Shown here one piece after another: positions 8,255 to 18,072 of a stretch of DNA of 64,000 nt. Below the pieces are notes generated by a model. The model searched no databases, was not told the origin of the DNA, and saw only the letters and a program-made list of their open reading frames with translations. Source of the DNA: Pseudomonas sp. B21-023 (lineage in GTDB: Bacteria > Pseudomonadota > Gammaproteobacteria > Pseudomonadales > Pseudomonadaceae); contig NZ_CP087190.1 of the NCBI RefSeq assembly GCF_024749165.1, positions 1,696,001 through 1,760,000 of the forward strand, in the 5' to 3' direction. The translations under genes were made by a program, and so were the position numbers. Position 1 is the stretch's first letter; the number at the start of each line of letters is the position of its first letter.

Positions 8255-10384
8255 GTGGATCGCACTCAGTTAATCAGCAGCGCCCGTAACAACCTGGCCG
8301 GCCTCGGTCGGGGCAATCTCGGCGTGCCGCTGCTGCTGCTGGTGATGTTGGCAATGATGATGTTGCCGATACCGCCGTTCCTGCTCGATGTGTTCTTCAC
8401 CTTCAACATCGCCCTGTCGATCGTGGTGCTTCTCGTCTGCGTCTATGCGCTGCGTCCCCTGGACTTCGCAGCCTTCCCGACGATCTTGCTGGTGGCGACC
8501 CTGTTGCGTCTGGCGCTGAACGTCGCGTCCACCCGTGTGGTCATGCTGCACGGCCAGGAAGGCCATGGCGCCGCGGGCAAGGTGATCCAGGCCTTCGGTG
8601 AAGTGGTGATCGGCGGCAACTATGTCGTCGGTGCCGTGGTCTTCGCCATCCTCATGATCATCAACTTCGTGGTGGTGACCAAGGGTGCTGGGCGTATCTC
8701 CGAAGTGAGCGCCCGGTTCACTCTCGACGCTATGCCCGGCAAGCAGATGGCCATCGACGCCGACCTCAACGCCGGCCTCATCGACCAGGCCCAGGCCAAG
8801 GCGCGGCGTAGCGAAGTTGCCCAGGAAGCCGAGTTCTACGGTTCCATGGACGGTGCCAGCAAGTTCGTGCGCGGTGACGCCATCGCCGGCCTGCTGATCC
8901 TCTTCATCAACCTCATCGGCGGCATGCTCATCGGCATGCTCCAGCACGGCATGAGCTTCGGCGACGCCGGCAAGGTCTATGCCTTGCTGACCATCGGTGA
9001 CGGTTTGGTGGCGCAACTGCCCTCGCTGCTGCTGTCCACCGCCGCCGCGATCATGGTCACCCGCGCCTCGGGCTCCGAGGACATGGGCAAGTTGATCAAC
9101 CGTCAGATGTTCGATTCGCCCAAGGCGCTGGCGGTGTCTGGCGGGTTGATGATTGTCATGGGACTGGTGCCGGGCATGCCGCACATGGCCTTCCTGGGCC
9201 TGGGCGGGGTGGCCTGCGGTGGCGCCTATCTGCTCTGGAAAAAGCAGCAAAAGGCCAAGGTCGCGGCCCAGCAGGAGGCCGAGCGCCAGCAGGACCTGCT
9301 GCCTTCGCCGCAGCGTGCCATGGAAACCAAGGAACTGGGCTGGGACGATGTCACCCCAATCGACATGATCGGCCTTGAGGTTGGCTACCGCCTGATTCCG
9401 TTGGTCGACCGCAATCAAGGGGGGCAGTTGCTTGCGCGCATCAAGGGCGTGCGCAAGAAGCTCTCCCAGGACCTGGGCTTCCTCATGCCCACCGTGCATA
9501 TCCGCGACAACCTCGACCTGCAGCCCAGCGCCTACCGCCTGACGCTGATGGGTGTGATTCTGGCCGAGGCCGAGATCTACCCGGATCGGGAGCTTGCGAT
9601 CAATCCGGGCCAGGTGTTCGGTGCCCTCAACGGCATCGCCTCACGAGATCCGGCATTTGGCCTGGAGGCAGTATGGATCGATGTCGGTCAGCGTGCCCAG
9701 GCGCAATCGCTGGGCTATACGGTGGTGGACGCCAGCACCGTGGTCGCCACCCACCTCAACCAGATCCTGCAGAAGCACTGTCACGAGCTGATCGGGCACG
9801 AGGAGGTGGTGCAACTGCTGCAGGTGCTGGCCAAGGTCTCGCCGAAACTGGCCGAAGAGGTGGTGCCGGGTGTCATTTCCTTGTCGGGCCTGCTCAAGGT
9901 CCTGCAGGCACTGCTCGCCGAACAGGTGCCGGTGCGTGACATCCGCAGCATTGCCGAAGCCATCGCCAACAACGCGGCGAAGAGTCAAGATACCGCCGCG
10001 CTGGTGGCGGTGGTGCGCGTCGGGTTGTCCCGCGCCATCGTGCAAAGCATTGTCGGCGTTGAGTCCGAGCTGCCTGTGATCACCTTGGAGCCAAGGTTGG
10101 AACAGATCTTGCTCAATAGTCTGCAAAGGGCCGGGCAGGGTCAGGAAGATGGTGTTCTTCTTGAGCCGAGCATGGCCGAAAAGCTTCAGCGTTCGTTGAT
10201 CGAGGCAGCCCAGCGCCAGGAAATGCAGGGCCAGCCGGCCATCCTTCTGGTAGCCGGCCCGATCCGCGCCATGCTGTCGCGCTTCGGCCGCCTGGCTGTA
10301 CCGAATTTGCATGTTTTGGCGTATCAGGAAATACCTGACAACAAGCAAGTCACCATCGTTGCCACCGTGGGCCCGAACGGCTGA
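8255..10384 (+). CDS. flhA: Flagellar biosynthesis protein FlhA
   Basis: A 709-residue export-gate protein. The N-terminal half has about eight membrane helices. The FHIPEP family signature is present as EVSARFTLDAMPGKQMAID (about residues 149-167). The large cytoplasmic domain forms the nonameric ring that receives chaperone-substrate complexes. Translation starts with GTG at 8255, preceded by GAAGAGGAA. Protein length is normal for the family. It opens the flhA-flhF-fleN-fliA block. Confidence 0.97.
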   Translation: MDRTQLISSARNNLAGLGRGNLGVPLLLLVMLAMMMLPIPPFLLDVFFTFNIALSIVVLLVCVYALRPLDFAAFPTILLVATLLRLALNVASTRVVMLHGQEGHGAAGKVIQAFGEVVIGGNYVVGAVVFAILMIINFVVVTKGAGRISEVSARFTLDAMPGKQMAIDADLNAGLIDQAQAKARRSEVAQEAEFYGSMDGASKFVRGDAIAGLLILFINLIGGMLIGMLQHGMSFGDAGKVYALLTIGDGLVAQLPSLLLSTAAAIMVTRASGSEDMGKLINRQMFDSPKALAVSGGLMIVMGLVPGMPHMAFLGLGGVACGGAYLLWKKQQKAKVAAQQEAERQQDLLPSPQRAMETKELGWDDVTPIDMIGLEVGYRLIPLVDRNQGGQLLARIKGVRKKLSQDLGFLMPTVHIRDNLDLQPSAYRLTLMGVILAEAEIYPDRELAINPGQVFGALNGIASRDPAFGLEAVWIDVGQRAQAQSLGYTVVDASTVVATHLNQILQKHCHELIGHEEVVQLLQVLAKVSPKLAEEVVPGVISLSGLLKVLQALLAEQVPVRDIRSIAEAIANNAAKSQDTAALVAVVRVGLSRAIVQSIVGVESELPVITLEPRLEQILLNSLQRAGQGQEDGVLLEPSMAEKLQRSLIEAAQRQEMQGQPAILLVAGPIRAMLSRFGRLAVPNLHVLAYQEIPDNKQVTIVATVGPNG

Positions 10385-10395
10385 GGTAGTGGGTT

Positions 10396-11709
10396 ATGCA
10401 AGTTAAGCGTTTTTTTGCCGCCGATATGCGTCAGGCCATGAAGCTGGTCCGGGATGAGCTCGGCTCCGACGCCGCCATCATCGGCAACCGGCGCATTGCC
10501 GGCGGTGTCGAGCTGACGGCTGCGCTGGACTACAAGCTGTCCGCCCTGGCCCCGCGCGTGCCCAACGCAGAGCTCGAAGACGAGCTGCGCAAGACCCAGT
10601 CGCGCATCGTTACCGCCCAGGCCGAACTGACCGGGCGTGGCGATGCCGTCGAAGGCGGCAACCGGCAATTGTTCGCCGGGCAGCCGCTGACCGCCTCGGA
10701 GCCGCTGATCGAGCCTCATGTCGACGAGCCCGCGCCGGTTGCCGCGCCAGCCTCGGCACCCGTTGATCCACGTCTGTTCGATGCCATGCGTTTCGAACTG
10801 ACCGGCTTGCGCGAGCTGCTTGAAGTCCAGCTCGGTTCGCTCGCCTGGAGCCAGCTGCAAGGCAGCAAGCCGCAGCAGGCCAACCTCTGGCGCCGGCTTC
10901 AGCGCCTCGGCCTTTCCGGTGGCCTGGCCCGCGAACTGCTCGACCTCACTGCCGGGATCGAAGAACCACGCCATGCCTGGCGCATGGTCCTGGCGCACCT
11001 GGCGCGGATGATCGACGTGCCCGAGATCGAACCGATCGAGGAGGGCGGAGTGATCGCCATGGTCGGCCCGGCTGGCATGGGCAAGACCACCACGCTGGCC
11101 AAGCTGGCCGCCCGCTATGTGCTCAAGTACGGCGCGAACAACCTGGCGCTGGTGAGCATGGACAGCTTCCGCATTGGCGCCCAGGAACAACTCAAGACGC
11201 TGGGCCGCATCCTCAATGTGCCGGTCACCTACGTCGACCCGGGCGAGTCGCTGGCCCAGGCCCTGGAGCCGCTGCTGCGCAAACGTGTGGTGCTGATCGA
11301 CACCGCCGGCCTGCAGGCCAGCGACCCGGCGCTGCGCATGCAGCTCGAGACCCTGGCCGGGCGCGGCATCGCCGCAAAGAATTACCTGGTGCTGGCGACC
11401 ACCAGCCAGAAGCAGGTGCTCACCGCCGCCTACCATAGCTACAAGCGCTGCGGCCTGGCCGGGTGCATCCTGACCAAACTCGACGAAACGGCCTGCCTCG
11501 GCGAAGTGCTGAGCCTGGCAATCAGTCATGAATTGCCGGTGGCCTATCTGACCGATGGGCCGCGCATTCCCGACGACCTGCAGCTACCGCGCAAGCACCA
11601 GTTGGTAAGCCGCGCAGTCAGTGTGCAATTGCAGGAAGAGCCCAGCGACGAGGCCATGGCCGACATGTTCGCTGATCTGTACCACAACCCTGGCAAGCGC
11701 GCGGGTTGA
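10396..11709 (+). CDS. flhF: Flagellar polar-localisation GTPase FlhF
   Basis: A 437-residue SRP-type GTPase that places the flagellum at the cell pole. The N-terminus MQVKRFFAADMRQAMKLVRD is typical of FlhF. The P-loop GPAGMGKTT is at residues 224-232, and DTAGL and TKLDE supply the further G motifs. The start at 10396 lies 11 bases after the flhA stop. FlhF works against FleN, encoded next, to fix flagellar number and site. Confidence 0.96.
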   Translation: MQVKRFFAADMRQAMKLVRDELGSDAAIIGNRRIAGGVELTAALDYKLSALAPRVPNAELEDELRKTQSRIVTAQAELTGRGDAVEGGNRQLFAGQPLTASEPLIEPHVDEPAPVAAPASAPVDPRLFDAMRFELTGLRELLEVQLGSLAWSQLQGSKPQQANLWRRLQRLGLSGGLARELLDLTAGIEEPRHAWRMVLAHLARMIDVPEIEPIEEGGVIAMVGPAGMGKTTTLAKLAARYVLKYGANNLALVSMDSFRIGAQEQLKTLGRILNVPVTYVDPGESLAQALEPLLRKRVVLIDTAGLQASDPALRMQLETLAGRGIAAKNYLVLATTSQKQVLTAAYHSYKRCGLAGCILTKLDETACLGEVLSLAISHELPVAYLTDGPRIPDDLQLPRKHQLVSRAVSVQLQEEPSDEAMADMFADLYHNPGKRAG

Positions 11710-11823
11710 GGGTGAATACTGTGCAAAGTACCTACATCATGGGGTTGCCCGGCCGGACCGTGGCCTTGAATGTTCAGCCCCTCATGTGGCCTGGGTCCAA
11801 GCGAGACAAGGTAAAGAACAGAC

Positions 11824-12657
11824 ATGGGTAGCATGCATCCCGTACAGGTGATCGCCGTGACCGGTGGCAAAGGTGGCGTCGGCAAGACTAACGTTTCAGT
11901 GAACCTGTCCCTGGCGCTGGCCGAACTCGGCCGCCGGGTGATGTTGCTGGATGCCGACCTGGGCCTGGCCAATGTCGACGTTCTGTTGGGGCTCACGCCC
12001 AAGCGCACCCTCGCCGACGTGATCGAAGGCCGTTGCGAGCTGCGTGATGTGCTGTTGCAGGGGCCGGGTGGTGTGCGCATCGTCCCGGCGGCCTCCGGCA
12101 CGCAGAGCATGGTGCACCTGGCGCCCGCGCAACACGCCGGCCTGATCCAGGCCTTCAGCGACATCGGCGACAACCTCGATGTGCTGGTGATCGACACGGC
12201 TGCGGGTATCGGTGACTCGGTGGTCAGTTTCGTTCGCGCCGCCCAGGAAGTGCTGCTGGTGGTGTGCGACGAGCCGACCTCGATCACCGACGCCTATGCG
12301 CTGATCAAGCTGCTCAACCGCGATTACGGGATGAATCGATTCCGTGTGCTGGCCAACATGGCCCAGAGCCCGCAGGAAGGCCGCAACCTTTTCGCCAAGT
12401 TGACCAAGGTCACGGACCGCTTCCTCGACGTCGCCCTACAATACGTCGGTGCCGTGCCTTACGACGAATGCGTGCGCAAGGCCGTGCAGAAGCAGCGGGC
12501 GGTCTATGAGGCCTTCCCTCGGTCCAAGTGCGCGCTGGCGTTCAAGGCCATCGCGCAGAAGGTCGACAGCTGGCCGCTGCCTGCCAACCCGCGTGGGCAC
12601 CTGGAATTCTTTGTCGAGCGCCTGGTGCAGCCCACCAGTGCAGGGCCGGTGCTATGA
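11824..12657 (+). CDS. fleN: Flagellar number regulator FleN (FlhG), MinD-like ATPase
   Basis: A 277-residue ParA/MinD-family ATPase. The deviant Walker A motif GGKGGVGKTN lies at residues 14-23, and DADLGLANVD follows. FleN limits flagellar number by antagonising FleQ and FlhF. A 114-base spacer separates it from flhF; no promoter was recognised there. The TGA overlaps the fliA ATG (ATGA), showing tight coupling. A second in-frame ATG at codon 4 is possible as the start. Confidence 0.96.
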   Translation: MGSMHPVQVIAVTGGKGGVGKTNVSVNLSLALAELGRRVMLLDADLGLANVDVLLGLTPKRTLADVIEGRCELRDVLLQGPGGVRIVPAASGTQSMVHLAPAQHAGLIQAFSDIGDNLDVLVIDTAAGIGDSVVSFVRAAQEVLLVVCDEPTSITDAYALIKLLNRDYGMNRFRVLANMAQSPQEGRNLFAKLTKVTDRFLDVALQYVGAVPYDECVRKAVQKQRAVYEAFPRSKCALAFKAIAQKVDSWPLPANPRGHLEFFVERLVQPTSAGPVL

Positions 12658-13394
12658 ACGCGAGCGGTTTCAAGATGTACAGCAAGGCCGCCAAGGATGC
12701 GCAGTACGAGCTGATCGAACGCTATGCGCCGTTGGTCAAGCGTATCGCCTATCACCTGCTGGCGCGCTTGCCGGCCAACGTCCAGGTCGAGGATCTGATC
12801 CAGGCCGGGATGATCGGCTTGCTGGAAGTGGCCAACAAATACGATGCCAGCAAGGGTGCCAGTTTCGAAACCTACGCCGGTATCCGTATTCGCGGCGCCA
12901 TGCTCGACGAGGTGCGCAAGGGCGATTGGGCGCCACGTTCGGTACACCGCAATACGCGCATGGTCAGTGACGCGATCCGCTGTGTCGAAGCAAAGACTGG
13001 CCGCGACGCTAAAGATCACGAGGTTGCTGCCGAACTCCAATTGAGTCTCGATGATTACTACGGGATTTTGAATGACACCTTGGGCAGCCGCCTGTTCAGT
13101 TTCGACGACCTGCTGCAGGACGGCGAACATGAAGGGCTGCACGAGGACGGAGCCAGCGGCCAGCTGGAGCCGGCGCGTGACCTGGAAGACGAGCGCTTCC
13201 AGGCTGCGCTGGCCGATGCGATCGCCAACCTGCCGGAGCGCGAACGCCTGGTCCTGGCGCTGTACTACGACGAAGAGCTGAACCTCAAGGAAATCGGTGA
13301 GGTGCTGGGGGTCAGCGAATCGCGTGTCAGCCAGTTGCACAGCCAGTGCGCCGCGCGTTTGCGCAGCCGCCTTGGGGAGTGGCGGGCACGTTGA
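12654..13394 (+). CDS. fliA: Flagellar sigma factor FliA (sigma-28)
   Basis: A 246-residue sigma-70-family factor. Region 2 contains VQVEDLIQAGMIGLLEVA. Region 4 contains YYDEELNLKEIGEVLGVSES, a helix-turn-helix. It directs RNA polymerase to late flagellar and chemotaxis promoters and is held inactive by FlgM until the hook is complete. The frame is open further upstream, but the ATG at 12654, overlapping the fleN stop, matches the family N-terminus (MNASGFKMYSK). Confidence 0.97.
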   Translation: MNASGFKMYSKAAKDAQYELIERYAPLVKRIAYHLLARLPANVQVEDLIQAGMIGLLEVANKYDASKGASFETYAGIRIRGAMLDEVRKGDWAPRSVHRNTRMVSDAIRCVEAKTGRDAKDHEVAAELQLSLDDYYGILNDTLGSRLFSFDDLLQDGEHEGLHEDGASGQLEPARDLEDERFQAALADAIANLPERERLVLALYYDEELNLKEIGEVLGVSESRVSQLHSQCAARLRSRLGEWRAR

Positions 13395-13444
13395 ACCCGG
13401 GTTCAGTGCAGTCGTTTTTTTTGTAGTGCCGAATTGATTGAGCG

Positions 13445-13468
13445 CGCGCTCGGCGCCGAGCGCGTTTA
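13445..13468 (+). terminator. 20-base perfect palindrome between fliA and cheY
   Basis: CGCGCTCGGC followed by GCCGAGCGCG (13445-13464) is a perfect palindrome, followed by TTTAAG. It could act as a weak or partial terminator between fliA and the cheY group, or as a protein-binding site. The T-run is too short for a confident call. Confidence 0.4.
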
Positions 13469-13487
13469 AGACTGCTTGGAGGTCTAA

Positions 13488-13874
13488 TTGAACAAAGACA
13501 TGAAAATCCTCATCGTTGACGACTTTTCGACGATGCGGCGGATCATCAAGAACCTGTTGCGTGACCTGGGGTTCACCAACGTCAAGGAAGCTGATGACGG
13601 CAACACGGCACTGCCGATGCTCACCAGCGAGCATTTTGACTTTCTGGTGACCGACTGGAACATGCCGGGCATGACTGGTATCGACCTGCTGCGCGCCGTT
13701 CGCGCCGACGAGCGCCTCAAGCACCTGCCGGTGCTGATGGTCACCGCGGAAGCCAAGCGCGAGCAGATCATCGAAGCTGCCCAGGCCGGCGTGAACGGCT
13801 ATGTGGTCAAGCCTTTCACCGCCCTGGCGCTGAAAGAAAAGATCGAAAAGATCTTCGAACGCGTCAACGGCTGA
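13488..13874 (+). CDS. cheY: Chemotaxis response regulator CheY
   Basis: A 128-residue single receiver domain. The acidic pair DD (residues 11-12), phospho-acceptor Asp56 in [12 protein letters not shown], and the Lys in VVKPF are all present. Phospho-CheY binds FliM. The start chosen is TTG at 13488 because GGAGGT lies 4 bases upstream; the ATG at 13500 (MKILIVDD) is 16 bases from that site. If the ATG is used, the protein is 124 residues. cheZ begins 19 bases after the stop. Confidence 0.95.
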   Translation: MNKDMKILIVDDFSTMRRIIKNLLRDLGFTNVKEADDGNTALPMLTSEHFDFLVTDWNMPGMTGIDLLRAVRADERLKHLPVLMVTAEAKREQIIEAAQAGVNGYVVKPFTALALKEKIEKIFERVNG

Positions 13875-13893
13875 GTCACGTCTGGGGGGCGCA

Positions 13894-14682
13894 ATGGAGT
13901 CAACCAACAACTCTTTGGGTGAGTTCGAATCAACCCTGAAGAAGCATGCGCAGGAGCTGGTCGAGAGCCTGGAGCGCGGCCGCTTCGGTGAGGCGGTGCA
14001 GCTGATCCACCAACTGAACCAGACCCGCGACCGCGGGCTGTACCAGGAAGTCGGCAAGCTCACCCGCGAACTGCACAGTGCAATCGTCAACTTCCAGATC
14101 GACCCGGCCATGCCGCAGGCCGAGGAAGTGTCGCAGATTACCGATGCCGCCGAGCGCCTCTCCTACGTGGTCCGTCTCACCGAAGGTGCGGCCAACCGCA
14201 CCATGGACCTGGCGGAGGCGTGCACCCCGGTGCTCAACGACCTCGCCGCCGAGGCCCAGAGCCTGTCCGCCGACTGGCAGCGCTTCATGCGTCGCGAAGT
14301 GGCGGCGCCGGAGTTCCGTGAGCTGGTCAAGCGTGTGGACAGTTTCCTGACGCACAGCGCCGAAGGTAATCAGAAGGTCGCCGGCCATATCAACGATATT
14401 GTCCTGGCCCAGGATTATCAGGATCTCACCGGCCAGGTGATCAAACGGGTGACCACCCTGGTCACCGAAGTCGAAAGCAATCTGCTCAAGCTCGTGCTGA
14501 TGGCAAGCCAGGTCGACCGCTTTGCCGGTATCGAACATGACCACCAGCAGCTGCGTGCTGAAAAAGATCAAGAAAAACATCCGACTCGGGGTGAAGGTCC
14601 GCAGATTCATGCCGATAAGCGTGAAGACGTCGTGTCCAGCCAGGACGATGTCGACGATCTGTTGTCCAGCCTGGGTTTTTAA
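13894..14682 (+). CDS. cheZ: CheY-phosphate phosphatase CheZ
   Basis: A 262-residue helical protein that removes phosphate from CheY. The catalytic stretch AQDYQDLTGQ is at residues 172-181. The C-terminal CheY-binding peptide DDVDDLLSSLGF forms the extreme end. It is somewhat longer than enterobacterial CheZ. It lies between cheY and cheA, with 12 bases before cheA. Confidence 0.95.
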   Translation: MESTNNSLGEFESTLKKHAQELVESLERGRFGEAVQLIHQLNQTRDRGLYQEVGKLTRELHSAIVNFQIDPAMPQAEEVSQITDAAERLSYVVRLTEGAANRTMDLAEACTPVLNDLAAEAQSLSADWQRFMRREVAAPEFRELVKRVDSFLTHSAEGNQKVAGHINDIVLAQDYQDLTGQVIKRVTTLVTEVESNLLKLVLMASQVDRFAGIEHDHQQLRAEKDQEKHPTRGEGPQIHADKREDVVSSQDDVDDLLSSLGF

Positions 14683-14694
14683 GGAGCACGTTTA

Positions 14695-16908
14695 ATGAGC
14701 TTCGGCGCCGATGAAGAAATCCTTCAGGATTTCCTGGTAGAAGCCGGCGAAATCCTCGAGCAACTGTCCGAGCAATTGGTCGAGCTGGAAAGCCGGCCCG
14801 ATGATGCGGACCTGCTCAACGCGATTTTCCGCGGTTTCCACACTGTAAAAGGGGGCGCCGGCTTCCTTCAGCTCAATGAGTTGGTGGAGTGCTGCCACAT
14901 TGCCGAGAACGTGTTCGACATCCTGCGCAAAGGTGAGCGCCGGGTCGACGCGGAACTGATGGACGTGGTGCTCGAAGCACTCGACACGGTCAACAGCATG
15001 TTCGGCCAGGTGCGCGAGCGCACCGACGTCACGCCGGCCACCCGTGAGCTGCTGGCGGCGCTGTCGCGCCTGGCCGAGCCCGCTGGCGCCGAAGAACCGG
15101 CCCCGGTCGAGGTGGCTGTTGTCGCCGAAGCGCCGGCTGCCGAGCCCGACATCACCGACACCGAGTTCGAGCAACTGCTCGATTCGCTTGATGCAGTCAA
15201 GGCTGAAGCCCAGGTTCACGAGCAATTGCAGGGTGAGCAGGTCAGCGCGGGTGGTGACGAGATTACCGACGCCGAATTCGAGTCGTTGCTCGACCAGCTG
15301 CACGGCAAAGGCCAGTTCTCGCCCGATGCCGCTGCCAGTGAGCCAGCGGCCGTTGCCCCTGCCAGTGATGAGATCACCGACGACGAGTTCGAGTCGCTGC
15401 TCGATCAGTTGCACGGCAAGGGCACCTTCGCCGTCGATGCATTGCCTGGCGTCGCTGCGCCTGCAGCCACCGCGGCACCAGCGGCGGCTGACGAGAGCAT
15501 CACCGAACACGAATTCGAGGCGTTGCTCGACCAGTTGCACGGCAAGGGCAAGTTCTCTGGCGAGGCGGTTGTGGCCGAGGCGCCAGCCGCCGCCGTCGCC
15601 GCGCCTGTCGCGGCCAAGGCCGAAGCCAAGCCGGTTGCCAAACCTGCGCCGACGCCTGCTTCCGCGCCAGCCGCCGCCAAGCCTGCCGCCCCGGCCCGGG
15701 CGCCGGCGCCGGCCGCCGACAAGCATGGCGCCAGCGAGGCGGAGACTACCGTGCGGGTCGACACCGCGCGTCTGGACGAGATCATGAACATGGTCGGTGA
15801 GCTGGTGCTGGTGCGTAACCGCCTGGTGCGCCTGGGGCTCAACAGCGGTGACGAGGCCATGTCCAAGGCCGTGTCCAACCTCGATGTGGTCACCGCCGAC
15901 CTGCAGACCGCAGTCATGAAGACGCGCATGCAGCCGATCAAGAAGGTTTTCGGGCGTTTCCCACGCCTGGTTCGCGACCTGGCCCGCCAACTCAAAAAAG
16001 AGATCAACCTGGAACTGGTCGGCGAAGAAACCGACCTGGACAAGAACCTGGTCGAGGCCCTGGCCGACCCGTTGGTGCACTTGGTGCGCAACGCCGTCGA
16101 CCATGGCGTCGAGATGCCCGACGAACGCGAGGCTTCCGGCAAGTCGCGCATGGGTCGGGTGGTGCTGTCCGCCGAACAGGAAGGTGACCACATCCTGCTG
16201 TCGATTTCCGATGACGGCAAGGGCATGGACCCGAGCATCCTGCGCGCCAAGGCCGTGGAAAAGGGCCTGATGGACAAGGACGCGGCCGACCGCCTGAGCG
16301 AGTCGGACTGCTACAACCTGATCTTCGCCCCGGGGTTCTCGACCAAGACCGAGATTTCCGACGTGTCCGGCCGCGGCGTCGGCATGGACGTGGTGAAGAC
16401 CAAGATTTCCCAGCTCAACGGCTCGATCAACATCTTCTCGGCCAAGGGCCAGGGCTCGAAGATCGTCATCAAGGTGCCGCTGACCCTGGCGATCATGCCG
16501 ACGCTGATGGTGATGCTGGCCAACCAGGCGTTCGCCTTCCCGCTGGTCAACGTCAACGAGATCTTCCACCTCGACCTGTCGCGCACCAACGTGGTCGACG
16601 GCCAGGAAGTGGTGATCGTACGCGACAAGGCGCTGCCGCTGTTCTACCTCAAGCGCTGGCTGGTCCAGGACCACGAGCACGAGGAGCAGCACGAAGGTCA
16701 TGTGGTGATCCTGTCGGTTGGCACCCAGCGCATTGGCTTCGTGGTCGACCAGTTGGTCGGCCAGGAAGAAGTGGTGATCAAGCCGCTGGGCAAGATGCTG
16801 CAGGGAACCCCGGGCATGTCCGGCGCGACCATCACCGGTGACGGCCGTATCGCGCTGATCCTCGACGTCCCGAGCATGCTCAAGCGTTACGCCGCCCGGC
16901 GTATTTGA
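14695..16908 (+). CDS. cheA: Chemotaxis histidine kinase CheA
   Basis: A 737-residue kinase of the chemoreceptor array. Domains in order: HPt with phospho-acceptor His49 in RGFHTVKGGAGF; a long Ala/Pro-rich linker (about 130-345) holding four related acidic motifs; dimerisation domain (from TARLDEIMNMVGELVLVRNR); HATPase with HLVRNAVDHGVE, DDGKGMD and GRGVGMDVV; and a CheW-like regulatory domain. A typical globular P2 domain is not recognised. The linker motifs resemble the localisation (LID) segments known in CheA proteins that work with ParC/ParP, and such genes follow downstream. Confidence 0.96.
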   Translation: MSFGADEEILQDFLVEAGEILEQLSEQLVELESRPDDADLLNAIFRGFHTVKGGAGFLQLNELVECCHIAENVFDILRKGERRVDAELMDVVLEALDTVNSMFGQVRERTDVTPATRELLAALSRLAEPAGAEEPAPVEVAVVAEAPAAEPDITDTEFEQLLDSLDAVKAEAQVHEQLQGEQVSAGGDEITDAEFESLLDQLHGKGQFSPDAAASEPAAVAPASDEITDDEFESLLDQLHGKGTFAVDALPGVAAPAATAAPAAADESITEHEFEALLDQLHGKGKFSGEAVVAEAPAAAVAAPVAAKAEAKPVAKPAPTPASAPAAAKPAAPARAPAPAADKHGASEAETTVRVDTARLDEIMNMVGELVLVRNRLVRLGLNSGDEAMSKAVSNLDVVTADLQTAVMKTRMQPIKKVFGRFPRLVRDLARQLKKEINLELVGEETDLDKNLVEALADPLVHLVRNAVDHGVEMPDEREASGKSRMGRVVLSAEQEGDHILLSISDDGKGMDPSILRAKAVEKGLMDKDAADRLSESDCYNLIFAPGFSTKTEISDVSGRGVGMDVVKTKISQLNGSINIFSAKGQGSKIVIKVPLTLAIMPTLMVMLANQAFAFPLVNVNEIFHLDLSRTNVVDGQEVVIVRDKALPLFYLKRWLVQDHEHEEQHEGHVVILSVGTQRIGFVVDQLVGQEEVVIKPLGKMLQGTPGMSGATITGDGRIALILDVPSMLKRYAARRI
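15148..15555 (+). repeat. Four related protein motifs in the CheA linker
   Basis: The protein pattern ITDxEFExLLDxL recurs four times: DITDTEFEQLLDSL (from 15148), DEITDAEFESLLDQLHGKG (from 15256), DEITDDEFESLLDQLHGKG (from 15367) and ESITEHEFEALLDQLHGKG (from about 15493). The last three end in LHGKG plus an aromatic residue and are separated by Ala/Pro-rich stretches of about 15-25 residues. The first copy is divergent. Confidence 0.85.
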
Positions 16909-16953
16909 TTTCGGTGGCGCGCCCAGGCGGGTGCGCCGCCTAACGGAGTGTTT

Positions 16954-18072
16954 ATGGCAGTCAAGGTCCTGGTGGTGGATGATTCCGGTTTCTTCCGCCG
17001 CCGTGTCTCGGAAATTCTCGCGTCCGACCCGACGATCCAGGTGGTGGGTACGGCGACCAACGGCAAGGAAGCGATCGACCAGGCGCTGGCGCTCAAGCCC
17101 GATGTCATCACCATGGACTATGAAATGCCCATGATGGACGGCATCACCGCGGTGCGTCACATCATGCAGCGCTGCCCGACGCCGGTATTGATGTTCTCCT
17201 CGCTGACCCATGAAGGCGCCCGCGTCACCCTCGACGCCCTGGATGCCGGTGCGGTCGACTACCTGCCGAAGAACTTCGAAGACATCTCGCGCAATCCGGA
17301 GAAGGTCAAGCAGATGCTCTGCGAGAAGGTCCACACCATCTCGCGCAGCAACCGCCGTTTCAGCGCCTATTCCAGCCCGGCCCCGGCCGCGGCGCCGGCC
17401 AGCAGCCAGGCCCCGGCCAGCAGCTTTGCCGGCACCGCGCCTGCGCGCACTGCCGCCCCGGCCCGCGCCGCGGCGCCGGCTGCCACGCATTCGCCGGCGC
17501 CCAAGCGCAAGCCGTACAAGCTGGTTGCCATCGGCACCTCCACGGGCGGCCCGGTGGCGCTGCAGCGGGTGCTGACCCAACTGCCCGCCGGTTTCCCGGC
17601 ACCGATCGTGCTGATCCAGCACATGCCGGCTGCCTTCACCAAGGCCTTCGCCGAGCGTTTGGACAAACTGTGCAAGATCAGCGTCAAGGAGGCCGAGGAC
17701 GGTGACGTGCTGCGCCCGGGCCTGGCCCTGCTGGCCCCGGGTGGCAAGCAGATGATGGTCGATGGCCGTGGCACGGTGAAGATCCTGCCGGGCGACGAGC
17801 GCCTGAACTACAAGCCTTGCGTGGATATCACCTTCGGTTCCGCCGCCAAGTCCTACGGCGACAAGGTGCTCTCGGTGGTACTCACCGGCATGGGCGCCGA
17901 TGGCCGCGAGGGCGCGCGCCTGCTCAAGCAGGGTGGCAGCACCGTGTGGGCGCAGGATGAAGCCAGCTGCGTGATCTATGGCATGCCCATGGCCATCGTC
18001 AAGGCCAACCTTGCCGACGCCGTCTACAGCCTGGACGAGATCGGCAAGCACCTGGTCGAGGCGTGCGTCTGA
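16954..18072 (+). CDS. cheB: Chemoreceptor glutamate methylesterase CheB
   Basis: A 372-residue two-domain enzyme. The receiver domain has Asp55 in [13 protein letters not shown] long Ala/Pro-rich linker (about 125-185) follows. The methylesterase domain shows the nucleophile in IGTSTGGP, the His in IQHMPAAF, and GMGADG near the acidic residue. It removes methyl groups from receptors for adaptation. The ATG at 16954 follows GGAG at good spacing; a GTG two codons upstream is less likely. No cheR is present in the window. The stop overlaps the motC ATG. Confidence 0.95.
   Translation: MAVKVLVVDDSGFFRRRVSEILASDPTIQVVGTATNGKEAIDQALALKPDVITMDYEMPMMDGITAVRHIMQRCPTPVLMFSSLTHEGARVTLDALDAGAVDYLPKNFEDISRNPEKVKQMLCEKVHTISRSNRRFSAYSSPAPAAAPASSQAPASSFAGTAPARTAAPARAAAPAATHSPAPKRKPYKLVAIGTSTGGPVALQRVLTQLPAGFPAPIVLIQHMPAAFTKAFAERLDKLCKISVKEAEDGDVLRPGLALLAPGGKQMMVDGRGTVKILPGDERLNYKPCVDITFGSAAKSYGDKVLSVVLTGMGADGREGARLLKQGGSTVWAQDEASCVIYGMPMAIVKANLADAVYSLDEIGKHLVEACV

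Noticed and set aside
8270..9499. A 409-codon minus-strand open frame opposite flhA
   Set aside because: His/Gln/Asp-rich translation typical of antisense frames in GC-rich genes.
14692..18051. A 1119-codon open frame on the minus strand opposite cheA and cheB
   Set aside because: It mirrors the codon bias of two certain genes, has His/Gln/Arg-rich composition and no domain pattern.
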